Assembly (NCBI RefSeq): GCF_003945595.2 | Contig: NW_024104368.1 | Span: 1,630,125-1,694,124 of the forward strand | Length of the DNA stretch: 64,000 bases | Origin: Pipra filicauda | Taxonomy: Eukaryota > Chordata > Aves > Passeriformes > Pipridae | Direction of reading: 5' to 3' | Part shown: in pieces, positions 25,936-37,171 of the stretch | How positions within the stretch are numbered: position 1 is the first letter of the stretch | Layout of the letters: each line of letters opens with the position of its first letter | Position numbers and translations under genes: made by a program | Notes under the pieces: generated by a model | What the model saw: only the letters and a program-made list of their open reading frames with translations | What the model was told of the DNA's origin: nothing | The model's database searches: none

Positions 25936-28900
25936 AGAACAACTGACATGCAATGTGCCTACAACTAGGAAACATAATGCTTGCTTTAAAAAGAGGCATG
26001 GTTGACTTGAGAGGTATCATCCTACAAGATTAAATCATAAAAAGTTTTAGATATTCTACTGCCAAGTCTGCAACTTGACCCTGAGACTTTCATAATCCTG
26101 ACAAAATGGTTTGGGGGTTTTTCTTTGCTTTAGAGGATAAAAGGGAGAGGCAAAACACAAAGCCACAAACAGCAAATCTTTGAAGCACAGAGAGGAAACA
26201 GAAAGCAAGCAATGTAAAAACAGATTCAAGCCTTCCACTTCATATTTAGCTGGTATTTACAACAACAGCTAGTTGGGGGAAAAAATAATAATTAGGCAAT
26301 CAGGTCAATTTTAGGATAAAGAGTGGCCCTTTTACTACACGCAAATCCTCCTTCCACCAGACAGTTAACCTGTCTTTGAGGGCTACCGAGAGCTGACTAG
26401 AGAGAAACACAGCATTTCACCATTCACTGCAAATTATGCTTGTTTGCTTGTTTACTGGATTATTTTCAAGGGCTGCAATAAAGGCATAGACTGCCTAAAG
26501 GTTTCCACTGGATTTCCTTGCCATCTTGCTACATTTAAGGCCAGAGCAAAAGGAAGGGGTTTTTTCCTTCTTTTTTGTGTTTGCTACAACTCCACTCCAA
26601 CAATCTGACAGCATGTTGTATTGCCTTGGGCAAGGATACACTTCAGTAGGTTAAGAGAAATAAACTGCACAGTAACATCTTACAACCATCTAAGTCAGTT
26701 TTCATATTCAGATCTAAATAAATAGAAGTTACAGTAAGAACTGAGATCAGCACAATGATGCTCATCTGCTACAGCAGGAGATCCCAACCAACTTTCCAAC
26801 AAGTGGAAAGTTCTCTGCCTTTCTTCCTACAGGATTCCAACAGACCTGGAGGAAGTCCACCTATCTCACATCCTTGTCCAAGAAAGGAGACACTACAAAA
26901 CAAGCAGCACCCTGCTAAAGAAGCCTCCTGGATGCAGATGGTGGCATGCACTGCCACAAAGGAGCAGCAGCATTGCTGAAGATGGTACAACATGGTACAC
27001 ACGCAGCTCTTCACGTCCCAGGAATAACAAGTGAGCCAGTATCAGCAAGGAGGCACCAACAATGTTGCTTTTTGATGTGGAGCTACACCCAATGCCTTTG
27101 CCTGTCACAGCACACGCTGCAAACCGAACACGCATACAGCATCCTGGCTGTATTTTGCTGTGCTTACAAAACCCTCCCTGCTCCTGTCCTTTGAAGGCTA
27201 CAGTTGCGTCCGGCAGCCAAAAAAATGAAGTGACATTAGGATCAGTAAATCTGAGCCTCCAAAACTCTGACGTGGATATCAGAGTAAAATTCAAAACATT
27301 AAAATCACTGCTGAAGGATAATTTGACCTGCATAACCATACATTTTCTCACACATATATAATCATTTCCACAGGGGAGGGTGAAAAAAAGAAGAAAGCAA
27401 GCATGAATTGGAATAATTTTAAAAATTCATGTGACTTTTTGTTACTGGAATTGCCTTGTTCATTAGTGACAAAGATTTTGTTAATTCTAGGAGAAGGTGG
27501 AATAGGAACGTTATTTAAAAAATTAAGGAAGGTGTGTGTTAAAGCACCATTCAGAGTATGAAACATAAAGATTTTAAGTAAGCTCACAGGATCTTATGGT
27601 TACATCTGTACTTCACAGGCCTACAATGTGGATTTTCGAATTTTTCTAAGAAGTTAAAGAAAAATCAGTTGTGATTCAAAATAGGAAGTGGGGGGAGACA
27701 TCAAATTTGCTTGATGTTTGGAGAAGATCATGTGTTTACTACCCTGCTTTCCACCCACAACAAGCACACGTTTTAGCAACGAACAGTTGGAGAAGCAGAA
27801 GTTGCCAGTGAAAGTCAAACATTGACATGCAGAAGGCATCTTATTTTCTTTTTTTCTTTTATGTTAATTCAGAAAAGAAAAGCTCCACCTTTTAGACCCT
27901 GGGATTAAATAGACAGCACTGAGCCCCTTGTTATCAGATAAGCTGCTACCCAGGGAAACCACAAAAAGATAAAGCTAAAATTTTTGGCTTTCTCTCAGAA
28001 AGGGACCATGACCCTTCCCCCTGTCCTGAGTGAAAGGTCCCTGATGCCCTGGGCAATGCTCAGCCATGGCATGCTCTTGCCTCACCACCAAAGTCACAAA
28101 GAGAAAAGCTGAAAAAGTTGCCAAAGTGCCAGTGGGCAGCACGCTGCCTCCACAATACACGGCAGCACCTTCGGCCACCGAAAACACGTACATCCTTTTT
28201 ATTGCCAACTTACCATAGAGCAAATGTCTATTTTAGCTATTCCATCAGATGATGAAGCTCTGTTTAATTAATTTCCAATCCTTTTAAAATTATACATCCC
28301 TGAGAGCCCTGTTGGTCATGGCAAATGGCAATTTTAAAGAAAGCAATTCTGAGAACCAGCTGAATTTGCTTTTAAAAACATTATTTAAGAGCTACTCTGC
28401 CTAATATGCTCTACAACCATTCCCCAGCAAGTCTAATTTCAGATTTTCAAGCAAACTTTTTAACATTTTGTTCCAGTATATCTCTTCAAGCCAGGCTGTG
28501 ACAAAGTTAGTGGAAGCTTGAACAATGGTTCTTGACAGTGGAATAACACTTTAAACTTCTCAAGGGCATGCCAGGTCAGTGTTCTTTCAGATTTTTTGCT
28601 ACTCTGTTAAATTTTTAATATAGCTTCAGCAAATAATGAATTTACAGACTGGGACTGTTCCCAAATCAAGGTACCTGCAACTGAAAACGAAGCAAAAATG
28701 CACAATGCCCATTGGTGGCATTAAGCTACATATCACCCATCAATCGTTACACAGACTAACAGTCATGGGAGACCATTTCGAAGCCAACATGGTAACTTTA
28801 TAGGCAGAAAAAGGGTCAGGATGGCAATGGTAATATAGTGGGAGGAAAGCAGCACGCAAGCTATAATTCATTATTTTACTACTACCATAGTACCCAAAAA

Positions 28901-30972
28901 TCCCAGTGGAGACCTAAGCTCCAGCCCGCTAAGTACTGCACACACATACAGTAAAGCCCCCTCTGCCCTGAACAATATATATTCAATACTTCTGAGGACA
29001 AAGACCATGAAAGAGGCAGTGGCGCTGTCCCTGCGGTGCACATGGCCAACCAGGGCAGGAGGAGGTTACGCACCTCGTGCAAGGTCAGATGAAAAATCAA
29101 TGGCAGGCGAACACAGGTCATCTGAATTGCAGTCTGGAGTCCACTGCAAGGCCGGCCCTCCCCACTCTGATGTATGGGCCAGCGCTGCTACAGGCCGTGC
29201 TTAGGTACACGCCGGGCTAAGGTACTTCGTGCATCCTCCTGGAATGCCACTTTTTGCTACCACAAGTTGTTAATTCAGCAAGGAAAACAACAGCGTCCCT
29301 CTGAATGCCCTGCAAAAACCCAGTTGTTTCAGAGCTGTACTCTGTCTGAGCCTCTCTCAGGGTTTTAGGACCCAACTGATACATGAGGTAGTCAGACACC
29401 AAGTGCGGAGAATACATGCCCCTTGAGGAACGCAAAACCTTCTGATAACCTCCCTAATCAATACCTCTCCAGTTACAAAAGTTCATGCAACACCCAGGAC
29501 CCCCCCATTTTTAGCAAAATTACATAAATGCAGGAAGGGCACTGTTTGCAGAGAAAACTGTGGTACAAGCCATTAAAACCAGCGATCCACAACAGAAGGA
29601 AAAAGAAACTCAACATTGCAGTTCTCCCTGGAAAAGCTCATCCTGGTTCAGCAGGATGGCTTACTAGAGGAGGAGCAGAATTAAACCCAGCAGCATTACC
29701 CTTGGCCCCTAAATGCAAGACCACTGTATGTTCTCTACTCCCATTAACTTCACAACTATTACTATCCCACTCCCCTCTGAAAAAGTAGAAGTCCTATATT
29801 TTAGGGATTTGAAAATCGACACAAAATCAGTTAAGTTAAAGCCTTCCCTATTGCAAACGCACTTTGCTATAAATGGTAAGATGTGAGTGGCACCTCTGTA
29901 GCAGTTCCCTGCACTAACTGTAGATCAATTGAGTGCTATATACACTTTGGTGAGAGGATTTTTCAGAGCTAGACAACCCTCGTTTCTTAGGATCATCATA
30001 GCAAATAGAATACATCTCATCATTTTCCTTTTCTGTCAATCAAAGCTATTTATCACAGAGGCTAAGAGTTGACCCATTAATGGGATAAGGATCCCTAATC
30101 TATCAAGAATATATGCCAACAACTATCATTAGATCCACTGTAAGCCTATACATTATTTACTTTTGACATAACACATTGTACAGATTTTTCTTTTACTCAA
30201 AATCATTCCTAGACTCACAGTGCTAGCGGATGAAGATGGCTACAGAGGGAAAATTGTTTTAACACCAGAAGAACCACAGAGCCTGTATCAGCTCCTCAGA
30301 CAAGATAAATCAACACAGCCACTGACCTGATTTCAGTGGCACTAAGCTAATTTGCATCAGCTGAGCAGCGGACCCATTATCAATAGATTTGGAAATGAGC
30401 AAGCAGATGCAAAAAACTCATTTGGCATTGAAAGAATGGCAGTAAGAGGCTCTTATGAAGGTGTCTTTCTGAGGGTTTGATTTTTATGGCCACACTAGTG
30501 AGTACCTAGCTTCCACATGGTGTGTGGATCAAGTGCTTGTGGATACTACAGCACAGGGCTCTTCCAAAGCAAGAGTAGAAAGGGTTTGTCACACCGAAGA
30601 TTTTCAAGCACATCCCAAAGGAACAAGCTGGCTGTGAGAAGGACAAAAAGCGGTTAAAGCGATGATATACTCCTCCCTTTTCACTCAGGTTACCCATTCT
30701 CCACCCTGACACCCATCCTTCAGAGTTTCAGCTCAGAAAGGAGCTTGGTCAGCCAGACTTATTTGTTTTTTTAGTTCTGGAAAAGAGACGATAATCCAGA
30801 CTCGAGACTCAAGTAAGAAGATAACTTCCATATTTAAACAGCTACACATATTTTCAGCCTATTTCAGGAGCACAGGGAAGATAACACGAAGCTCCACTTT
30901 CCAGGCTTACCATGCTAAGAGGATAAAAAGAGAACTCTTGTTAATACTTGTGCCTAGACAGTAGAGCATTAT
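25936..30972. other. unique non-coding sequence
   Basis: No gene is supportable. The longest frame, 26893-27351 minus (152 codons), is Cys/Leu-rich without a recognisable domain and overlaps frames on the opposite strand. The stretch 28250-28440 is unique AT-rich sequence with TAATTAATT and other homeobox-like cores and could be conserved non-coding DNA, but the evidence is thin. No transposon fragment is recognised. Confidence 0.55.
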
Positions 30973-31070
30973 GGCTTGGATTCACAAAGGGATTTAGAAC
31001 TCTAAGTCCCACTGAAATCAGGAAATGAATGGGACTTAGGGTCCTAAGGGCCTTTGAGAGTCCCAGTGCC
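30973..31070. mobile_element. ancient palindromic (MITE-like) element
   Basis: The two halves are imperfect reverse complements over about 40 bases each. The inner arms CTAAGTCCCA (31002-31011) and TGGGACTTAG (31030-31039) pair perfectly around an 18-base loop. The outer arms GGCTTGGATTCACAAAGGG and CCTTTGAGAGTCCCAGTGCC also pair with a few mismatches. The layout of GGATT-CAAAGG, CTAAGTCCC, ACTGAAATCA, GGGACTTAGG and CCTTTGAG recalls a palindromic interspersed repeat frequent in turtles and crocodilians; that recollection is unchecked. Being non-coding and terminally inverted, it fits a short non-autonomous DNA transposon relic. Confidence 0.6.
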
Positions 31071-31206
31071 TCCTCCTTTTGAAGGCAATGGGAACAATGC
31101 CATGGCATTAAACAAGGGCAGTGCCTGCCCTTAAAACTTTAACTCTATTAAAAGACTAGAGGTTATCTGGTGACAAACAGGCACAACACCCTTGGTGAAG
31201 AGACTT

Positions 31207-31311
31207 TGGCCTGAATGCCTTTAAAGCTTCCACTGCACTCCATCAAATGGAGCTGAAGCAAAGTCCATACACGTCAATGAGAGCTTTGCAGTGAGATTAA
31301 GATTTCAGTCC
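31207..31311. mobile_element. second ancient palindromic (MITE-like) element
   Basis: It starts GGCCTGAATG and has inner arms GCAAAG (31258-31263) and CTTTGC (31284-31289) flanking a centre of the TCAATGAGAG type. It ends in AAGATTTCAGTCC. The order matches a second palindromic amniote repeat type that I remember (GCAAAACTCCC, GTCAATGGGAG, TTTTGC, GGATTT). Divergence is high. It lies only about 135 bases from the first palindromic element, so the two may be parts of one composite old insertion. Confidence 0.42.
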
Positions 31312-32271
31312 AGGTCCTTGAGTCAGAGGCAGATGAGTTGCCACCGGGAAGACAAGCTGTTCCATCAGCAAGCCTCGACCTGCACAAAGCTCTTCGGGTA
31401 GGTAGGCAACAGTGCACGGTGGTGTAGTTTTACCAATGAGCCCCCTTTTGATATCCAATGATTAAAGCTTGTCATCCCCTGATCCACACTAACTTTAACA
31501 ATTCTCTGTGAAGTAAATACAGTCATGATACTTGCACTTCATTTGTTACTGCTATTTTAAATACAGTTGTAATAAAGATCAGTGACATGTGCTCCTGTAG
31601 AATGGAACAGGGTCTCCCAATACAGGTGGTATCAACATAACTGAAATTTTATACACTGGTAAGGCAAGAAAAAAAATGTGACCCACCTTCTGTATCTTCT
31701 GAACTCCTGAGCACAGATTAAGACAAATAAAGGGCATTATCTAAGCAAGTGTCAAGTGTATAAATATTATTATCTGCTAATAAGCCCTTCATTGTGCTGG
31801 TGTAATATGTATGTCCCTTTTGCTTATACAGCTCCAGAAAGCTTCATAATGTAAGACAAGGGTATCCCAACAGATGACCTAACGGTAACTGCATTTGCAT
31901 GGCAAATCCCTCTCTAACCAGGCTCTTGAAGGCTTCAGTTTCTCTTCCCTGTTCCAGTAGAGTATTGAGGCTGATACACAAGCTGATAAGTGCTCAGCCT
32001 CATCTATGGCACTTTTCTGTTCTACTTTGTTCACAGCACATAGCCAAGAAGACCATGAGGCTGTTTTACAAGCCGTAACAATTTTGACAAATGGTCTTTC
32101 CTTAAAAAGCATCCCTGAAACCTTCTAGTGCTGTAGACAATTTGACACGGGGTCAGAAGAGATTCATCATCACTGCAGTAATGCTATCTCAACCCCCAGA
32201 ACATGTAGCTAAAGCTGCCTCTGCTCTACCTAGACAGGTGGAGTGGAAGAAAAAAAGAAAGAGTTGTTGGG

Positions 32272-32301
32272 GTGTTTTTTTTGTTGGTTTTTTTTTTTTT
32301 T
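32272..32301. repeat. T-rich tract with TTGTTGG interruption
   Basis: Two T runs are separated by GTTGG. On the minus strand it reads as an A-rich tract with CCAAC, resembling the two CAAA/CCAAC tracts at 15.0 and 42.3 kb in opposite orientation. Confidence 0.8.
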
Positions 32302-35300
32302 AGAAAATCAATAAACACCAGCACTTCATCTCTGCTCAATTTAGCCCTTTCTGGGAGCATAGATAATTCCTGATGGCAGTTGTCCAAAGTGTCCAAATCC
32401 AGACAGTCTGATAGCCCTTTCAGTAGGGTTAGTCCTGGCAGAGACAATAATCAGGCCTCCCACGACGAATTTCATTCAACGAGCAGTGCTGATTACAGGA
32501 GTGGTTCGAATCATCACACAGTATTGACCAGAGATCAATTTTCAGCTTGAGGTATTGTGGAAAACATAGAGTACACAGCTAAGCTAAAGGCGGGGAGTAG
32601 GAATTCAATAGCCTACCCAACCATGTCAAATAAAAGCCTGAACAGATAGATGCTACAATTTCTACCCCCTGAAGCCCATGTTTTTAAAGGTATACTCTGT
32701 GATGAAAGGGAGCCCGAGGAACTGTATTTCATCATTACATTTTGCTGCATCATTAAAATTACCATTTGGTTTCTCCACCCCAAATTTATTTCAATAGTCA
32801 ATGTGTTTTGCATTAAAAGAAAACGGCAAGTTGCTCAAACAGCTCTTCCTTTGATCCCATCTTTCCTTAATTAAAATTCTCTGAGCCAGGTAATGACTGC
32901 CCTTCCTGCTGCAGGTGCCTCATCTCTCAGCAGTATATTGTTTTTCACCTCTACCCATGCCAAGCATCAGAACTTTCAGCTCTGACCCCACACCACCACC
33001 ATCTCTGTAAAAGGGGAACAGCTATGCTCCTTGAAGACCCCATACTGTCAAGCATTGCTGCAAACTTCTAGCCCTTCACACTTCTAAGAAAAAAAAAATA
33101 AAACAACCCAGGTTTAAGGTAAGAAATACAGCACATCCTAAAAATAGTAAAAAAAAAAAAATTTGCTTGAGAAGGGATTCCTTTCCCAGGTATGCTCACT
33201 GTCATGTATACTACAGGATCTCCAGTTCTTTAGAGGATTCAAAGAGGAACCAGGGCTTGATTCAGCTCTGTGGCAAAGAAGAGAAGGTCAAGGTCCATTA
33301 GGCCTCTATCAAATACCAGCTCCCAGGAAAAGAGCTTTCACTCAGGGAAAGCTGCACCATAAGTAATCTCCTTCGCTTCTCTGGCCCCTAATGCCTAGTT
33401 TTGCTCTTCAGCACACAAGAGGATGCTGGGATCCTGTGGAGGGAGGGAGTGGATGTGGAAAGATACATGGGGAGCCTTGCACAGATGCTCCCAAATCTTC
33501 ACCTTCTGGATGGGACAAGTTGCTGCAGATAAAATGGCTGTGGAAACACATGACTCAACAAGCCAGCTTGGGACCATGGGGCTTCTACCTGGAAAAAACA
33601 TGCTTTACTTGCAGGGGGAGAAACTGAGAGTCAGGTACCCATGTAGACCTCGGTCTGTCTGCACTGAAAAGTTATGGTGACTACTTAGGTTGAGGTTTTT
33701 TTCATGTGAGCAAGGGTAGAGAGCTTAACCTTGTAGAAGAATTTTTTTACTTTTTTTTGGCAGATTTTTTTTTCTCATCTATTATTTACAGAACCTATTT
33801 TATAATTTCCACAGGGCTCAAAGCCAATAATACAACAACATCTTTTAAAAAGGAAGACAAACTTGAAAATGGTTAATATAAATACCACATCAAATCACAG
33901 GAAAAGTAAATTCAGCAACAATGAATGTTGTAAAGTCATTGAATAACACTGCAAGTTGTAGTGTAGCAAGGAGGAACAAATTTCCTAACATCAGCCTCCC
34001 CACCAAGAGATCCAGTCTATACCTGAGCCTAACACAGAAAATAATAAAACAAGAGAAACTCCCAGCTGGAGCAGGTGAAATCACAAATCAGTAGCTGTAC
34101 CGAGTTGACTTCCCACATCCACAAACAAAAAGCAGGAGCTTACGCACGTGGAGCATATCAATGTTCTGCATAAGATCCTACTGTTTCTCTTCACTCTCTC
34201 ATTTAATGTTTTCTTCTTGTTTTCTTTAAGCTATTTAAGTCCTCTTACTTGCACACTTTTTTTTTTCCGACTTTAACTGTTCTCAAGTCCTTTTTGTGTT
34301 CTCTCCAACCTTCTTCCTCTTAGTAAGCTAGACATAAAATCAAATCGAATTTGGCCATGAATGGGCAAAGAAATATAACTCTGTGGTCTAGGGAAAACTA
34401 TATTAAATGATCCCATGCAAACCGAGCTATAAGACAGGAACGACCAACAGTATTTAAAAACAGGGAAATGTCAGAAGATGATTTTGTGTTGGGGTTTTTT
34501 TTGCTTCTGCCTATTTTTCAATCTGTCAAAATGGAAATATAAGAAAAGGTAAAAATAGTGCTGAATGTTTGAAAGGAGAGTTAAGTCAGTTTTAAGAGTC
34601 TCAGCTTAGGGATCCCTCATCTACATAAGCTCTCAAACAATGATGTGTGCTAACAGAGTAAAGTGCTAAAATGCATCTGAGCTGCAAACAGGGGATTGGT
34701 ATCCTGCAGTGACACAAAATTACAGCTGGATGACAGGGCCTGCAAAGTTAAATTGTATTGCTTTAAAGGAGAATAAGATAAGAGTACTGCTAGGAAATGC
34801 AGGCTGCTCTACAGTAGAGTATAACGTGCACATACCAGGATCAGAGGTCTCTCTTATTATTCCACTATTGTAGTGGCCAAGGCATGCCAAATGAATTAAG
34901 CAACTTCATAGAAATTCAGCAGCAGAAATAATTTCAATTTAATAAAAACATCCATATATATATAAAAAGACATGGCCTGAAGCTTTACAAACCACAGAAT
35001 TTCTATCAAGTATTTAAAATATTAAATGAGAAATTTACCTCCTAGTTTTACAAGTCGCCTTCTGCCCTCAAGAAGAACAGATGAGGTGTTCCTCCTTTTC
35101 TAACCTCAGCCAACTACATTTTTTCTAAAGATATTTCTGTGCTTTATTTCCAGCTCCTCCACTCTGCAGAGCTTTGTGTTACGGTGTAGCACTTTTCCCA
35201 GGACCGCCCCCTTGTCTTGTAATGCACCAAATATTTGGATTTTTTTCTACTTCCCTTTACTATAAAAAGCATCTTTAGTCATCTAGTTGCTTTCAAAAAC

Positions 35301-36917
35301 AAGTACTTTCAGTGTGCAAACCAATGTGTCATCAGAACATTTTTTTTAAATGCTGCATACTTGCCCTTTAAAAATAATAAACCCCCCCTAAGTTGGACTT
35401 CTAATAAGTGTGACCCACAAGATCTCCAGTCTGCTGTAAAATCATGTCCATGACTCTTAAATTTAATCCACTGTTGCTTATCTTCTGAAAAGTTCATCCC
35501 CAGTTGGCCAGTTCAGCTATCCAGCAATAAATTTTAAAAATATGAACTTTCATTTCTGTAACATGAAAGTCTCTGTTAATTGAACAAATTCAATCAGCAA
35601 TCCTACAGACTGGCCAAAGCTTGTATTAAAATGAAAAGAGCTGAGATAAGATGAACAATTCAACACAACTACTGTTTCTACATGAAAAATTTAGTCCCAG
35701 TCAAAATGTCAGCACTCAGGGGCACGCTGAGATTGTGAAAAAGTTGTGATTGTTCCAGAGGCACAACTTAAGCAGATTCTTCTTGCTTGCTTTTACCTGC
35801 GCCTCTGCACCTTCCCCATGACGTGATTTACAGCTAGCCTGATGAAGCTCAGCCAGCTATGTTAAAGACACAAAAATAATCTGGTCCATCGTTGAGAAGC
35901 ACTGAGGACCTCTAAAACCTGTTCTGCGTTAACCTCCGCACCTACTGACGGATTTCAGTGCCCGAGGCTTCAACTGATCAAGAGTCTGTCAATACTTCCC
36001 TGGAAACAGCCTCCCATCTTGCAGCACAAGGGTTCATTTGAAAGACTTCGTGTTGATTGCTAACATGTGTCCTCACTTACAATATTTTATTTCATGGTGA
36101 AATTCAGATGCAGTTATGATTTCAAGTTTTAAAACACTGTAGCGGTGGATTTGAATGGATAAACAGACTAAGCATAGTTAAAAGTCCCACTGGGAAGTCT
36201 TAAAAAGACTAATTTATGAATATGCAAACACTTCCATGTCACTCAATCCTGATAAACTCCAGTTGCAGGAGCCCACAAGATGAAGGCAATCTGATACTAA
36301 ACAAAGCCACAAACTGCAAGAATAGTAACTTACAAAGGATTTATACTGAGGAATTTTATCCTATGCAGAAGGAGGTTTCCTTTCAAACATACTGCTGCTT
36401 CGGCTCTCCTTTTCCAAAGACCTCATATATCGTCCCTTTGTGACCAGTTTTCTCCTCATAGTAGCTTTTGACAACTGCATTAAATTAGCCTATGTATTCC
36501 CATCTTTTCCACTCTAAGTGTTGTAAATAAAAGGGAACTTTTTTTTCTCCTGACATACACAAAGTCACCCAAATAAAAATACTTTTACAGCTGTTGCTTG
36601 CTTTGTTCACATTTAGAAAGCTTATCACTACTAAAAACACACGCTGCCTAGTAACACTAAGGACGTGTTAGTGGCAATGCACAGGACTTGCAAAATTATT
36701 TCATTCCAACTTAATGCAGAAATCAGCAGTAAAAGTACCATCAGTGGCTTGGGGGCGTGGGAGGTGATTCCAGACATAGCCTTCATTAGGAATGCGGGCC
36801 AACAGGGAGCATTTGGAGCAACCAGCCCTCTTACAGAGAAGTATCACTAAAGTTAGGACTCAAAACAAGTTTGATAATTGGCAGCCAGGGTGTGTGTTCT
36901 ACATACTGCTGTGCACA

Positions 36918-36936
36918 GTCGGGGTCACACCCCGAC
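36918..36936. other. short perfect GC-rich hairpin
   Basis: GTCGGGGT (36918-36925) and ACCCCGAC (36929-36936) are exact reverse complements separated by CAC. With an 8-base stem, mostly G:C, it should fold stably in RNA. It contains two CpGs. There is no neighbouring gene and no T-run, so a terminator reading is not appropriate in this genome. Confidence 0.5.
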
Positions 36937-37115
36937 CCACCCGCCCACTTGGTTTTGGTGGCTCTCTCAGCACTCTCATCCTCCTCCTTGCTGTCATATT
37001 ACCCTAAGTACTATGGATGATTAACAGAGGGGCTGATGAAGCTCTGACTGAGCCTTCCACTTGCATTGAATTGATTGCACTGAGGTCACGGGAGAAAAAT
37101 CACACCTATGTTATC

Positions 37116-37171
37116 ATGGCAGACAACATGGCAGAAGGCAGGGGATGGCACAGACATGGCAACACATGGCA
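37116..37171 (+). repeat. degenerate ATGGCA repeat cluster
   Basis: ATGGCA occurs five times in 56 bases (37116, 37128, 37145, 37156, 37166), mostly within ACATGGCA. Spacing is irregular at 10-17 bases. It looks like a decayed short tandem repeat. The overlapping 88-codon frame is not recognisable. Confidence 0.6.

Noticed and set aside
26893..27351. 152-codon minus-strand frame
   Set aside because: Cys/Leu-rich without a domain, and opposite-strand frames of similar length overlap it. Length is within what chance gives in 64 kb.
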